A DNA stretch of 64,000 nt from Cephalotus follicularis (Eukaryota; Streptophyta; Magnoliopsida; Oxalidales; Cephalotaceae): positions 310,001-374,000 of the forward strand of contig BDDD01000370.1 of NCBI GenBank assembly GCA_001972305.1, given 5' to 3'. Shown in pieces: positions 10,000 through 21,835 of this stretch (position 1 is the first letter of the stretch; every line of letters starts with the position of its first letter). Made by a program: the position numbers and the translations under genes. The notes below the pieces were generated by a model. The model ran no database searches. It saw only the letters and a program-made list of their open reading frames with translations, and was not told the DNA's origin.

Positions 10000-10879
10000 G
10001 TGATCTACACTTTCTCCCATACAAAGCTTCATAGGGAGCCATTCCAATGCTGGTGTGAAAACTGTTGTTGTAGGAGAACTCAATCAGTGCCAGATGATCC
10101 TCCCAACTCCCAGAAAAATCATTCATGCAAGCCCGTAACATATCTTCCAGAGTCTGATTAGTACGCTCGGAGTGTCTGTCAGTCTGTGGGTGGAATGCAG
10201 TGCTAAAGTTCAAGGTTCTTCCCATCGCTGTTTGGAACTTCTTCCAGAACCTCAAAGTAAATCTAGCATCTCGGTTGCAGACAATACTGACCGGCACCCC
10301 ATGCAATCTCACTATCTCCCGGATGTATAATCGAGCAAGCTTCTCGATAGAATACATCATGTTAATCAGAAGGAAGTGAGCAGACTTGGTAAGTCTTTCC
10401 ACTACTACCCACACTGCCTCATGCTGATTCCGTGACCTCGGTAATCCTGACACGAAGCCCATGGTCACATGCTCCCATTTCCATTCAACCACTGGTAGCA
10501 ATTGTAGCACTCCCGCGGGTCTCTGATGTTCAGCCTTCACTCTCTGACAAGTCAAACATCTCCGTATGTATTCGGCAATTTCCCATTTCATACCACTCCA
10601 CCAGTAGTTCTTTTTCAGCTCGTGCCACATCTTGGAACTTCCAGGGTGAACACTGTATTTTGATTTGTGAGTTTGTTGCAGTAGCTCATTCCTTATGCCC
10701 TCGTCATCCGGAACACATATCCTCCCTAGGAACCTCAATATACCATCAGTATGAATGGAGGACTCAGAATCAGTGTCTAGGTTCTCACGGATACTCCACA
10801 ATTCAGAATCACTATACTGAGCAGTCAGAATACGTTTCATAAGTTCCGGTTGGGCTCCTCTGGAAACCATGAACGGATT
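10000..10879 (-). pseudogene. Integrase of A2 fragment, catalytic residues lost
   Basis: A long minus-strand frame covers the HHCC zinc domain (HKSKYSVHPGSSKMW ... CLTCQ), the catalytic core and the FHTSIGMAPYEALYGRKCRS block. The first catalytic Asp is replaced: the usual TMDF reads TMGF. The second is replaced as well: the usual (S/C)DRD reads CNRD. Glu is kept in SERTNQ, but the preceding TDGQ reads TDRH. The protein is therefore predicted to be inactive despite about 290 residues without a stop. It ends at 10000 where LTR sequence supplies the last codons and stop. GPY/F and chromodomain parts are missing. Confidence 0.9.
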
Positions 10880-11177
10880 TCATCTCTGAAATTCCTCCAA
10901 TAGCTTCCACTGTGAAACCATTGCTCCAGCAATCATTGCCTTACGACTCAGCGCATCAGCCACTACATTCGACTTCCCCGAGTGGTATTGAATATTGCAG
11001 TTGTAGTCATTAAAGAATTCCACCCATCGCCTCTGTCTCATGTTGAGCTCCTTATGGGAGAACAAATACTTCAAACTCTTATGGTCAGTAAAGATCTCAA
11101 ACTGAGCACCATAGAGGTAGTGCCTCCATTTCTGCAAAGCAAACACTATGGCTGCCAACTCCAGATCGTGTACGGGA
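10880..11177 (-). pseudogene. RNase H end of A2 fragment
   Basis: The minus strand reads [50 protein letters not shown] and [12 protein letters not shown], the second half of gypsy RNase H leading to the integrase linker. The first half of RNase H and all of reverse transcriptase are gone: at 11177/11178 the frame passes straight into A LTR sequence. The upstream residues of the long frame are LTR-derived and not part of RNase H. Confidence 0.88.
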
Positions 11178-12520
11178 ACTGGATAGGTTAAGTAGTCGAC
11201 TGTCATGAAGAACAGTCGACTGCTTTGCCCAGAAAATGTAGGCAGTAGCAGGTTGTATATTTCAATGCCTAATACAAAACCAATCAAGGCATGCAATCAA
11301 GCAGAAAATAACCATACATGATATGCATACTCATATCTTCCAAAATATGTCATTACCCCTACCTCAATTGCTATCCCAAGATCAATTGGGATTGATCTCT
11401 CTCTTTGAGTTTCCAAGACTTTTCACCAACCAATCTTCCAATCTCAGCAGAAATGATCTATAACATGCATGTTTACGGACACATGCATTAATACCAGCAA
11501 GTATCCATTATCCTCTCATTACAATACAATTCCAACAGTAGTTAATCACTAGTTCATTAAGCTTCATAATTACCCTTTTGCAACTACTCTTGGACTCTTG
11601 TCAAATATATTTCAATTCCAAATTATTGATCTTAGAGTGTTGACAGAAGATGTATATATATACTTAAGGGAATCAGTATACATATATCTTGACAACTAAC
11701 ATCAACTATAATTCGAATTGGAGTTATCAACAATTTCCTAAGCTTCATATTCATATTTCTTACTCCCTTTCATTATCATTTCTAAATGTGACACTATGGA
11801 CAGTATACAGGTAACCATATGTACTACTGTTAGCCTAAAACTTCAATCATAACCCAAATTGGAGGCTTACAAGGAATCAAAGCTTCAACTCCATCTTTGA
11901 GCTCTAATCCTTCAACATGCAAGCTCCATCAATTTTCAGCAACTCTCCTCTATCTTCAGTGTTTTCTAACACTCACACTCAAATCAAACAGCTGATATAA
12001 AGGCTTAGGAGCCTTAGAATTCGCCAGATTCCCATTAACTCAGCCTTCTCTTTTCCCTCTCTCACATGTTCACTCCTCTCTCATTCTTTCTATCTTTTTT
12101 TTTTCTCACTACCCTGCTGTGATTGCAGGTTGCAGGTCTGCAGAGCACATGCAAAGCATTCCTTTTTGCATGTTCTTGTGGCTACTGTCTTGCATGACAG
12201 CTGCCCTTCATGCATTCCCTCTGATTCTGTCTCACAGGCATGCACAGACACTTGTTCTGTACTGTTCCAGTCGACTGTCTTCAACATGCAGTTGACTGTC
12301 ACACCACGAATAAGACAGTCGACTGTTGCCCTATGACAGTCGGCTGTTTGAGCTGGTTTAGGGTTTTCTTAAGTTTGATTTTCACCAATTTGTACCTCCA
12401 TTCATCCCAAGCATTTACCAATCAGAGAAATTATTATAATTGGACAAATAACTCAATTAAAATGTATATTTTATCTAAGAATTGGTTCAATATACATTAA
12501 TTGAATTTGCGGTTATTACA
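11178..12520 (-). repeat. Family A LTR fragment (copy of 4329-5671)
   Basis: This looks identical to 4329-5671. The inner break lies at ACTGGATAGG, directly against RNase H codons; the outer end is the intact LTR terminus abutting the next A LTR. Palindrome clusters recur at 11195-11222 and 12268-12346. Confidence 0.88.
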
Positions 12521-13859
12521 ATATGTGGTGATATCAGGAATAAGTAAAATAATCCAATGTTCCAATTAACAATTCAAATATATAAGCGGAAGCATTCCAT
12601 AAACCGGATTATAAAACATAAGTCACCTACACACAGCTCATACTACGTGCGTGTACAATACCAGCACTTATCCTTTTACATAAGGAAAGTACAACAACAA
12701 CAACGGAGTGAGAATCGTTCATTACAAAACAAAATACAACAAAAGAGTAGTAACCTTAACAGAAATAGCACTCTCCAAAAGCTCCAACTTCACCTCCCGT
12801 ACGTCTTCGCTTAATCTGAAATTGTAGGGGTTAGCCGTTGTCCTCACTTGGCTAAGTAGGAAGATAATGCATGATAATTGAATCTATAGATGCAACATGC
12901 ATGAAAATTTATATAAAAAAGCATTTGTAAATATTCCAATATATAAGCAATCATGCCAAGTGGCCAAAGATAGTACAATGCAAGAATACCGCACAAGGGT
13001 ACAATAAATCAGTAAAGTTGTTTGGGTGTCACATGTCGCTAACTCCTAGCACCAACTGTGCACCACCTATCTATCACCCTTCACTCCGAAGATGATAGAT
13101 CATGTCAGTTATTACCGGAGTTAGCGGGCAGTTTAATAATCAAGATCTGCATTGAAGACAGTTTGGATGGATACTCTAGCCAACTCCTGGCACATAGGAC
13201 CACCTCCGTAGCCAGTAATGTCTCCTATCACTTGACTAATGACAATAGCATAGACAAACAATTCAATCAATTTAGTAGTAATATTACATATATCGATAGT
13301 ATGCAATATAAATGTTTTTTTCATTAGAAGCAATTTTTCAGTTCAGTAATCGTACATCTCTTTGGAGGAAAATGATATTGAGTACTGTAACAGTACCTCT
13401 CATTAGAGGGAAAAAAGTAATCATTAGGTTTCATTTGAAAATGATAGTTGAAATCATTAATTGTGCATATAGCACTTAGTTGGTTCAATACTTTGAAAAC
13501 AATGGAATAGTAGTGTTTATGAACACTCAACTGGTATATACTAATTGTAACAGTAGCGTATGCAGCAAAAACAATAAAGGACAGAAGCAATTCCAAGGAT
13601 TCAACACAGTCAAGGCATACCATAGTCATTCTTGCACAACTTTCACAAGGAGTGCATATGTCATTTAATTTATGGAATGTAATTAAATAAGGCCAGGATT
13701 GACTGTTACAGTCATCCCATATGGGGCAAGGTTAATTACATTCAAATTGAGGCCCTAACATAACCTATATAGGAATCTTATCCCAGGACAGTCGGTTGTT
13801 GCCAAGAACAATCGACTGTTTGGATTGAGTAGTAGACTTTTTCTCTTAACAGTCGACTG
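11178..13859. repeat. Segmental duplication, copy 2 (2,682 bp)
   Basis: Second copy of 4329-7010. The left break lies in RNase H coding DNA and the right side continues as A LTR, whereas copy 1 continues into unrelated DNA. The right break therefore belongs to copy 1 and the left break to copy 2. Confidence 0.9.
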
Positions 13860-14829
13860 GATATATTGAGTAGTCGACTGCCATGAAGAGCAGTCGACTG
13901 CCTTGCCCAGAAATTGGCAGGCAGTAGCAGGGTATGTATTTCAATGTCCAAATACTAACTCAATCAACACATGCAATCAAACAGAAAATTAACCATACAT
14001 GATATGCATATAATATCTTCAAAAACATGTCATTACCCCTACCTTAAACGCTATCCCGAAATCAATTTGGGTTGATTTGTCTCTTTGAGCTCCCAAAGCT
14101 CTTTCACCAACTTAACCTTCCAATCTCAGCAGAATTGATCTAGACAATGCATGCTCAAAGGTTCAGACATTTAATCAGTAAGTTTAACTAATTATCCAGT
14201 TTCAAATTACTACTCCAACAGTAGCTCATCCATAGATCATTAAGCCTCAAAATTACCCTTTTACAACTTCTCTTTGAACCCTTTGCCAATTCTATTTCAA
14301 TTCCAAGTTCATTAACCTTAATCGTGTTGACTAAAGATGTATATATATACCTTTTGACAACTATAACTACAACTATAATTCGAATTAGAGTTATCAACAA
14401 TTCCCTAAGCTTCATATTCACATTCTTGACCACTTTCATTACCATTTCTAAATTTGACATTATGGACAGTATACATGTAATCTGTATGTACTACTGTTAG
14501 CCTACAACTTCAGCCATAATCCCAAATTGGAAGCTTACCAGGAATGAAGGCTTCAACTCCTTCTTTGAGCTCTAATCCTTCAACATGCAAGCTCCAACAA
14601 TTCTCCAGCAAGCTCTCCTCTATCCCCAGTGTTTTCTAGCACTCAGTCAGCTCATGTACAATTGCTATAAGCCTCAGTTCGTGTCATTACTTCCCTTCAA
14701 CATTTCCTCCTTCTCTCTCTCTCCCACATGTTCATTTCTTTCTCACCTTTCTCTTCTTCCCATTTCTGTTTTGCAGGTTGCAGGTCTGCAGAGCACATGC
14801 AAGGCACTCCTTTTTGCATGTTATGGCAG
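12521..14829 (-). repeat. Family A LTR, long form, outer end truncated
   Basis: The segment contains the hairpin block (GTTAGCC/GGCTAA at 12830-12856), an inner palindrome cluster at 13789-13900, and the CT-rich segment near 14690-14770. It stops at about 14829, within the CATGTTATGGCAGC stretch, just before the outer palindrome cluster would be expected. About 2.3 kb are present, so it is the most complete long-form A LTR on the minus strand. Confidence 0.82.
13789..13900. promoter_or_regulatory. Type 1 palindrome cluster (long A LTR)
   Basis: Perfect CAGTCGACTG at 13850-13859 and 13891-13900, with diverged copies CAGTCGGTTG (13789), CAATCGACTG and TAGTCGACTG. The break of duplication copy 1 falls in the copy at 13850. 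Confidence 0.55.
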
Positions 14830-15380
14830 CTTATGAACACAATGTATATATGCAATCAAAGGCAAATGATTAAAGTAAATAAAGAGAGAAGGTTAGAGAG
14901 TTGCAAAAACGGTTTAGAGTGGTTCGGCTTAACTCTTTCCTACATCCACGTTTCCCAAGGACATCCTCGAGTTTCCACTGGTCTCCGAATAAATTTGCAA
15001 GCACTATTCGATGCACCTTTACAGTTGTTCGTGATTGACCTCAATCACTTACAATCTTTGGGTTCACTCCCCTATTACAATCAAGGTTTATAATAAAGAG
15101 TTTGTGTTTGATCTTAACCTCTCAAAGGTTTGATTTTACAAGATAGTAGCTCTCAAACTAATATGAACAAAATATAAACTAAGGCACAAAAAGAACTTTG
15201 ATATGAAGCTTTGATGATCTTGGTTGTTCTTGTTGTGATTTGAATTGATTGATCTTTGTATATTTGTTCTCTTGTATTATTGCTGTTATTCAATACTCAA
15301 ATATTGTGTTTTTATCCCTTCTTGGCTTGAGAGATCCGTTGGTTGTGTCTTGGGGCTTGTTGCTTCAAAGACGGCTCATT
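14830..15380. other. Unassigned AT-rich segment, possible copia LTR remnant
   Basis: No coding signal. The stretch near 14900-14950 (GTTTAGAGTGGTTCGGCTTA, then CCTACATCCACG) resembles a sequence common in plant copia-type LTRs, but I see no TG...CA ends, PBS or polypurine tract, so the assignment is weak. The segment separates the truncated A LTR from decayed D1 gag. Confidence 0.35.
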
Positions 15381-15399
15381 AAAATCAAGTCAGTAATTG

Positions 15400-16292
15400 T
15401 TCCAGCCGTACAAAGCGTCGACGAAATGCTTCAAAGCGACACCGCTTATGTGACCATTTATTAGAGTGGTAGGAAGACTCACGCTCAGAGTATAGCAGTT
15501 TCTTCGCAGCCACCTCGATGTCAGACGTGTGGCCGATTCCATTTCGGGGAGTGTCGCAGTGAGATACAAGTATGATATCGGGGTGGTCAGACAGCATATA
15601 TTAAGAGAGATTGTCCACAGATTGCACAGCAACACACAACAGTGGTATCAGGATCAGCTCATACAGTTAGGTAGTCTGCGGATAGGGGTACAGTTCAGAC
15701 AGGGCAGCAATCGGGTGTGCCAAGGAGAGAGACTATTGCACCGCAGGCTAGTACTTCTAGAGCTGGCAATGATAGACAGCCGGGTAGACTTGCGGTGACC
15801 GTCAGAGTTTATACATTGTCCAGAGATGAGGCACTGACAGCTCCTGATATGGCAGTAGGTACGGCTATTATCTTTGGGAAGAATGTCGTAGTCTTATTTG
15901 ACATGGAATCTACCCTAGCTTTTATTGCTTAAACAATCTGCATTCATTCTGACCAGGATCTGAACCCATTAGATGTCTGTGTGGTAGTATCCATCCCTAT
16001 GGGATAATCTTATCCGATAGATCGAGTGTACCGGGATTGTGATGTTGTTGTTGGAGGACAGAGATTTCCAGTTGATCTTATACCCTTTCACATCAAAGTT
16101 TTTGATGCTATCCTCAATATGGATTGGTTATCAACTCATTGAGCATTGGTAGATTGTTCCAGAAGAATAGTTACCTTTCGTATGCCCGATGGATCTAGTA
16201 TGCGGTTGGAGTGCAAGCGGCGCACCGAGCCGATTCGGATGATTTCGGCCATGGCAGCACATAAGATTTTATAGGCAGGTGTCCATGGATAT
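15400..16292 (+). pseudogene. Gag end and protease of D1
   Basis: A zinc-finger remnant CQTCGRFHFGEC (about 15520-15555) follows Gln/Ser-rich codons. The second knuckle, normally CF.CG..GH....C, is not legible. The protease begins near 15790; its active site reads DMEST where D copies elsewhere in this window read DTGST, so the catalytic DTG triad is damaged. Later blocks, FDAILNMDWLSTH and DCSRRIVTF, are the usual protease flap region. Stops occur at 15932, near 16006, near 16139 and near 16273. Protease would cleave the Gag-Pol precursor; this copy cannot. Confidence 0.75.
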
Positions 16293-17800
16293 TTGGCTCA
16301 TGTGGTGGATATTTGGATAGCTAATCCGAGGCTGGAAGATATACTTGTGGTCTGTGAGTTTCCGGACGTATTTCTGGAAGAGTTGCCGGGACTACCACTA
16401 GAGAGGGAGACTGATTTTTCGATAGACTTGATCCTTGGTACAGTTCTTATATCTCTCACACCTTATAGGATGGCACCGGTTGAATTGAAAGAGCTGAAGG
16501 CGCAATTGCAGGAGATACGGGAGAAAGGATTCATAAGACCCAGTAGTTCTCCCTGGGGTGCCCCAGTGTTGTTTGTTAAGAAGAAGGATGGCACCCTCCG
16601 ATTGTACATTGATTACAGACAATTGAATAAGGTAACGATACGGAATAAATATCCTTTACTGCGTATTGATGATCTATTTGATCAGCTACAGGGAGCTTGT
16701 GTATTCTCGAAGATAGATCTTTGATCTGGGTATCATCAATTCCAGATTCTTGAGCAGGATATACCGAAGGCTACTTTTAGAACCTGACATGGCCACTACG
16801 AGTTCTCAGACATGCGTTTTGGGCTGACCAATGCACCGGAAGCATTTATGGATTTGATGAATCGAATTTTCTAGCCTTTTCTAGACAGTTTTATAGTGGT
16901 GTTCATCGATGATATGATGGTATATTCATGCAGTCATACAGATCATGGTGGACATTTCAGGACTATTTTGCAGATGCTGAGAGATCATGAGCTTTATCCC
17001 AAGCTCAGTAAATGTGTGTTTTGGCTAGACAGAGTTGCATTTTTTGGACATGTGATCTCGGATCAGGGCATTGAAGTTGACCAGAAGAAGGTAGAAGCGG
17101 TATTGGCTTGGGAGCGGCCCAGAAATGTTATAGAGATACGCATTTTTATGGGGTTGGCAGTATATTACAGGAGGTTTATTGAAGGCTTCTCCTTGTTAGC
17201 TGCACCTTTGACTAAGCTTACAAGGACGGAAGTTAAGTTCGAGTGGACCGATGATTGTGAAAGGAGTTTTCAGGAGTTGAAGAATAGATTGACCACAGCT
17301 CCAATTTTAGCTCTTCCATCTCCAGGTGGCGGTGGATTTGTAGTTTATAGTGATACCTCCAGGAAAGGTTTGGGTTGCGTACTAATGCAACATGGGAAGG
17401 TAATAGCTTATGCCTCGAGACAGTTGAAAAGACATGAGGTTAATTATCCTACCCATGACTTGGAGTTAGCGGCATTGGTTTTTGCCTTGAAGATTTGGCG
17501 CCATTATTTATACGGGGAGACTTTCCAAATCTTTACTGACCATCAGAGTCTGAAATATTTAATTTCAAAGCTGCATCTTAACCTGAGACAGAGGAGATGG
17601 ATAGAGTTGATTAAAGATTATGATTGTACCATTGACTATCACCCTAGCAAGGCCAATGTGGTGGCAGATGCATTGAGCATGAAATCTTCTGCTTCCCTTG
17701 CTCATGTACAGTTGACTTATCTTTCGCTGTTGGAGCAGTTGAGGTCTACAGGTGCGGAGTTATCGATGAGTGATAATGGTGCAGTATTAGCTACCCTATG
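16293..17800 (+). pseudogene. Reverse transcriptase and RNase H of D1
   Basis: Reverse transcriptase starts at the [15 protein letters not shown] linker and [13 protein letters not shown]. Next come [19 protein letters not shown] and [17 protein letters not shown], the first palm block. Stops interrupt it at 16722, near 16788 and near 16873. The catalytic block [10 protein letters not shown] (FIDD form of YxDD) is intact near 16900. The connection [20 protein letters not shown] is followed by RNase [56 protein letters not shown]. From 16896 to 17801 there is one open frame of 301 codons. The domain order fits gypsy elements; the three stops exclude function. Confidence 0.88.
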
Positions 17801-18850
17801 AGTTAGATCAATACTAGTGGATTGGATTAAAGAAGCATAGGAGCAGGATTGAAGGCTTGTAAAGCTTCTTAAGCAGGTCAGAGAGGGTTCTAGGAAAGAT
17901 TTTAATATCAGGGTGGATGGTGCACTGATGTTTGATCAGAGGATTTATGTGCCGCATGTGGAAGCCATAAAGCGGGAAATCTTAGAGGAAGCGCACTATT
18001 CTGTATGGTCGATGCATCCTTGTAGTACTAAGATGTATCAAGATCTGAGGCCGAATTATTGGTGGAGGGGCATGAAAAAGGAGATCGTTAGATATGTGGC
18101 AAAATGTTTGACATACCAGTAGGTTAAAGCAGAACAGCAGAAACCCTCAGGATTACTGCAGTTGCTTCCTATCCCAAAGTTGAAATGGGAGCATATTACT
18201 ATGGATTTTGTTTCAGGGCTTCCTCATACCCAGAAAAGGTGAGATACCACATGGGTTATAGTTGACCGGCTGATGAAGTCAGCACAGTTTTTGCCGATGT
18301 GCATGGATTACAGCTTGGAGAGATTAGCGCTGATGTATGTTCATGACATTGTCAGGCTACATGGGGTTCCCGTCAGTATTGTATCAGATAGAGATCCCCT
18401 GTTTACATCAAGATTTTGGCAGAGCTTGCAGACAGCTTTGGGTACTGAGTTGAGACTTAGTACCACCTATCACCCTCATACTGATGGGCAGTCTGAGCGG
18501 AGTATACAGATTTTGGAGGATTTACTGCGAGCTTGTGTCATGGATTTTAGGGGTAGTTGGGATACTCGCCTGACTTTGATTGAGTTTGCCTATAATAATA
18601 GTTACCAAGCTAATATCGGCATGGCACCTTATGAGGCTTTGTATGGTAGACGATGTAGAACGCCTTTGTGTTGGGATGATGTAGGAGAAAGGAGATTGTT
18701 AGGTCCAGATACAGTGAAGGATGCTACAGAAAAGGTGAAGATCATCCAGGAGAGATTGTGGGTAGCGCACAGCAGGCAAAAGAGCTATGTGGATAAACGT
18801 CAGAAGGATTTGGAATTTGAAGTCGGTGGTAAAGTATTCCTTCGAGTATG
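17801..18850 (+). pseudogene. Integrase zinc domain and catalytic core of D1
   Basis: The zinc domain (17913-18122) has both His (AHYSVWSMHPC) and the first Cys of the CLTCQ pair, but the second Cys is Tyr (CLTYQ), followed by a stop. The core keeps Asp in MDFVSGLP, Asp in SDRDPLFTSRFW, and Glu in DGQSERSIQ. The FAYNNSYQANIGMAPYEALY block and the GRRCRTPLCWDDVGERRLLG block follow. Stops at about 18120 and 18241 and a stop at 18849 break the frame. The DDE triad outlasted the zinc finger here, the opposite of the A2 copy. Confidence 0.87.
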
Positions 18851-19260
18851 ACCCTATACAAGAGTTATCGGTTTTGGTAGGCGTGGCAAGCTAAGTCCCC
18901 GATATATTGGAACTTTTGAAATTTTACAGAGGATTGGACCTGTTGCATATTGGTTAGCTTTGCCACCAGAGTTGGCCCGTATTCATGATGTCTTCCATGT
19001 ATCAGTATTGAGGAAGTACATCCCAGATCCTTCACATATCTTGAATACCCTGATTGTTTTGTCCGATGAGGATTTACCAGACTTAGCTTATGAAGAAGTC
19101 CCTGTGCAGATTTTGGATCATCGAAATCAGGTGTTGAGGAGCAAGACCGTTCCATTGGTTAAGGTCTTTTGGAGGAACCAAGTTGTAGAGGAGGCTACAT
19201 GGGAGCGTGAAGATGAGAAGAAGAAGCGTTACCCAGATCTCATCGATGATACAGGTATGT
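18851..19260 (+). pseudogene. GPY/F region and C-terminal chromodomain of D1
   Basis: After the stop at 18849 the frame continues through a [18 protein letters not shown] block (the GPY/F position reads IGTF) and [18 protein letters not shown]. The chromodomain follows: [20 protein letters not shown], then [18 protein letters not shown], ending [10 protein letters not shown] and a stop at 19260. Chromodomains on integrase direct insertion to heterochromatin through histone methylation marks in known chromoviruses. This supports a heterochromatic setting for the nest. Confidence 0.85.
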
Positions 19261-19296
19261 GAATTTTGAGGACAAAATTCTATAAAGGGGGGATAC
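19261..19296 (+). other. Pre-PPT hairpin and polypurine tract of D1
   Basis: GAATTTTG (19261-19268) and CAAAATTC (19273-19280) are a perfect 8-bp inverted repeat around the loop AGGA. The polypurine tract AAAGGGGGGA (about 19284-19293) follows, and the LTR starts at 19297. The same layout is present in B2 and D3. Confidence 0.75.
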
Positions 19297-21624
19297 TGTA
19301 ATACCCTGCGTTACATTTTAGAGTATGCATATTAAGCGTGTATGGCATTCGTTATATTTGATGGGACCTTTGATAATTTTTTTTAAAGATATGTATGAAT
19401 TATTTAAGGCATACATAAAATATTTGGGGCTAGGTTAATTGGAGCCTATAATGGATTGTGTGATTAAGAGTGATTATTGAGCTAAGTTATAAATGTATTT
19501 ATGTGATTAAACTTATGGGAGCTAGGTCCAATTTAAATGGTGAAATATTGGAATTAATGGCCCAATGTACTTTATTTCTTTCCTTATGCATGGCCCAATA
19601 CCCACACTTTTTTTTCTTCCCTTTATGCAGCCGATTTTTGACAAAGAAATTGGCCCAATTTCAGCATTTCTCTTCTCCTAATAGCCGACCAATTTCAGCA
19701 TTTCTCTTCTCCTAGTAGCCGATTTTTGAATCCCTATATGAATGATATTGCATCTTTTAGATTTTTGTGCTACGAGGGACATTTAAAATTATTGATCAAT
19801 TCATAAGTCACTTTTGTGATCGCTTAAAGGTACGGATGTCCTTCTTTCTTGGCTATCCTTCTGATTTTATTTGAAATAATTTCATATTCTATATTGGGTA
19901 TGGATTTCCTTTCCTTGCTTTCTCTATCAGGTTTATTGAAATGAATTCAGTTTTACTATTACGAATGTGGTATGGGTTTTCTGCTCTTGGGCTATCTTCT
20001 GATTTTATTTGAAATGAATATGATTTCTTCAGATTTATGAACTCCGTTATACTCAGTATTTTCAAATGTTTAGAAATAAGGCCAGAATGATGTTTTGTGA
20101 AAATAGATATTTTCCCTGGCTTTATGATTCGGCTTTGATACGTTTAAGAAATGTTATGCAACTGTCTCTTTATTTTTAAAATAAATGAGCTGATTTCTGA
20201 TTATGAAAGTATGTGTTATGCAAAATTATATCATTGAGAACGATTTATGAATATGTTTTGGAAAACCCTATTGAAATGATTTCAATATTGATTTACTACG
20301 GATTTTTCGTATTTTGATACTGCTTTTGACTTATGAAAATATATGGATTTTGTTATCGTACGTTCGTTTGGACTTTTATAAAATCTGTTTTATTACTGAA
20401 GTTTAATATTACCGGTTTTATAAACTAAGTATCACTTTCACATACAAAAGTATACGGATTCTGGATTTGATAAGGAACATGACTTCTACTATCGAAGTAT
20501 GTTCAACGAACATGACTTTCACATTAGGAAGTATGTTAACTTTGGATAAGGATATACAGAGATATTTCCCACCTATGGGGTGTACCATAGGCATGTCGTA
20601 GGCCTGGCACGGGGACATAACACTTCCATAGCGGTGTGATTAGTCTACAGCGTCTCTCTATGTTTTGAATAAATCCCATGAGGTGAATTTATGGATCCGA
20701 TATGTGTGACAGAGGTGTATGGGTCGATCCTAGGATCTGTTAAGGATTCGGATGTTGGGGATTGATTGTGTAGTGCCTTACACGTCTTTCCGTCAGAGCA
20801 TGTGGGCCTTGCAAACCCCTTGCACTTATGTATATGTACTTTGGATCTCTATTATGAGATATCGGAATCGGATAAGTCTCTGTTATATGTTTTGGATCTC
20901 TATGATGAGATTATGGAATCGGATAAGTTTTGTTTTTAAACCTTTAACTCGGATAATGTTAAAGAAATTTTGAATATTTGTTTCGGATACTGTTTTGAAT
21001 TTAGATTTTGTTTTGAACTTGGATTATGTTTTGAAATTGAATGACGCTTTGAAAATTGAATATTCGAATTGAATTGATTGTATGACTACTTACCTTCGCT
21101 TTTGAAATTAATGTTAAATTATTTTATTTATAAGGTATATGATATTTAAAGGTTCAGGTGTTTTCTATCCTTTAAATTATCGTTTTATGTTTTATGATTC
21201 TATATCCGTACTGAGGTTTGCTCAACCACGTTTTTGTTTCCATGCGGCAGGTATTCTGCGACAGCATCCGGGCAATGTGTGATGAGCGAGATGTCACCTA
21301 TGATAAGGATCACTTAGGAGATGAACTCGTTTATGTTTAGTTATTTTATGGTCATGTTAGGACCCCTTTTGAACAATGTGATGCCTTTCAGTCTATGACC
21401 TGGATTATTTTTCAGTTTTGGTTGATGTTTAAGTTTGTAGAATATGAATAAAGTTTTAGACTATGTCTTAGACTATAAATGTTATGTTTAGACCATCACA
21501 CAATTTGAATGAAAGTTGAGATAATATTCGATAAAAAGAATAAGATTGAGCCATGTTATAAAATCAGATATGTTTAGTCTTGGATTAGGATCCGTAACGA
21601 CTTCCGCCGTCCGGGGGTGTTACA
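19297..21624 (+). repeat. D1 LTR (2,328 bp)
   Basis: The LTR runs from TGTAATACCC to GGGTGTTACA. It holds the D-type hairpin CCTATGG/CCATAGG at 20572-20591. Its right quarter (about 21200-21320) contains GTTTGCTCAACCACG, GGCAGGTATTCTGCG and GATGATCC-like segments also seen near the ends of the D2 and D3 LTRs. Unlike D2 and D3 it has no GTCGAC palindrome cluster that I can see. Confidence 0.8.
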
Positions 21625-21835
21625 TATGTCAATGGTATTAGAAACGATCATGATAATGAGAATATGATGTTTTGAAATTTGGTGTTCAAAGATGTAAGCA
21701 TATGTGATCCTGTGAAGTTATTGAGTAATAATGTTAGGTTTTAAATCTAAGTTAAGATTAAATGATTAATGGATCGTTAAATGATCAAACGATTTGATGG
21801 TCAAAGGTCACACCCACGTAACGCACCGATTCCTC
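21625..21835 (+). other. Second PBS-like site and leader after the D1 LTR
   Basis: TGGTATTAGAAAC at 21633, eight bases after the LTR end, is a diverged tRNA-iMet PBS. The following AT-rich stretch looks like a 5' leader. It stops where minus-strand gag of element E begins. The LTR at 19297-21624 therefore has internal sequence on both sides, as expected of a tandem element sharing one LTR. Confidence 0.55.

Larger units (their letters stand above)
15381..21624 (+). mobile_element. D1: decayed chromovirus, Gag end to 3' LTR
   Basis: In order: Gag zinc knuckle, protease, reverse transcriptase, RNase H, integrase, chromodomain, hairpin, polypurine tract and a 2,328-bp LTR. The 5' LTR and most of Gag are missing. 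Stops occur throughout, so D1 looks like the oldest D copy. PBS-like sequence follows the LTR, so the LTR is flanked by internal sequence on both sides. Confidence 0.85.

Noticed and set aside
15381-21624. An endogenous pararetrovirus (Caulimoviridae) origin for the RT-RNase H regions
   Set aside because: Integrase and chromodomain follow RNase H and the elements have TG...CA LTRs with polypurine tracts; no movement protein or coat protein signature is seen.
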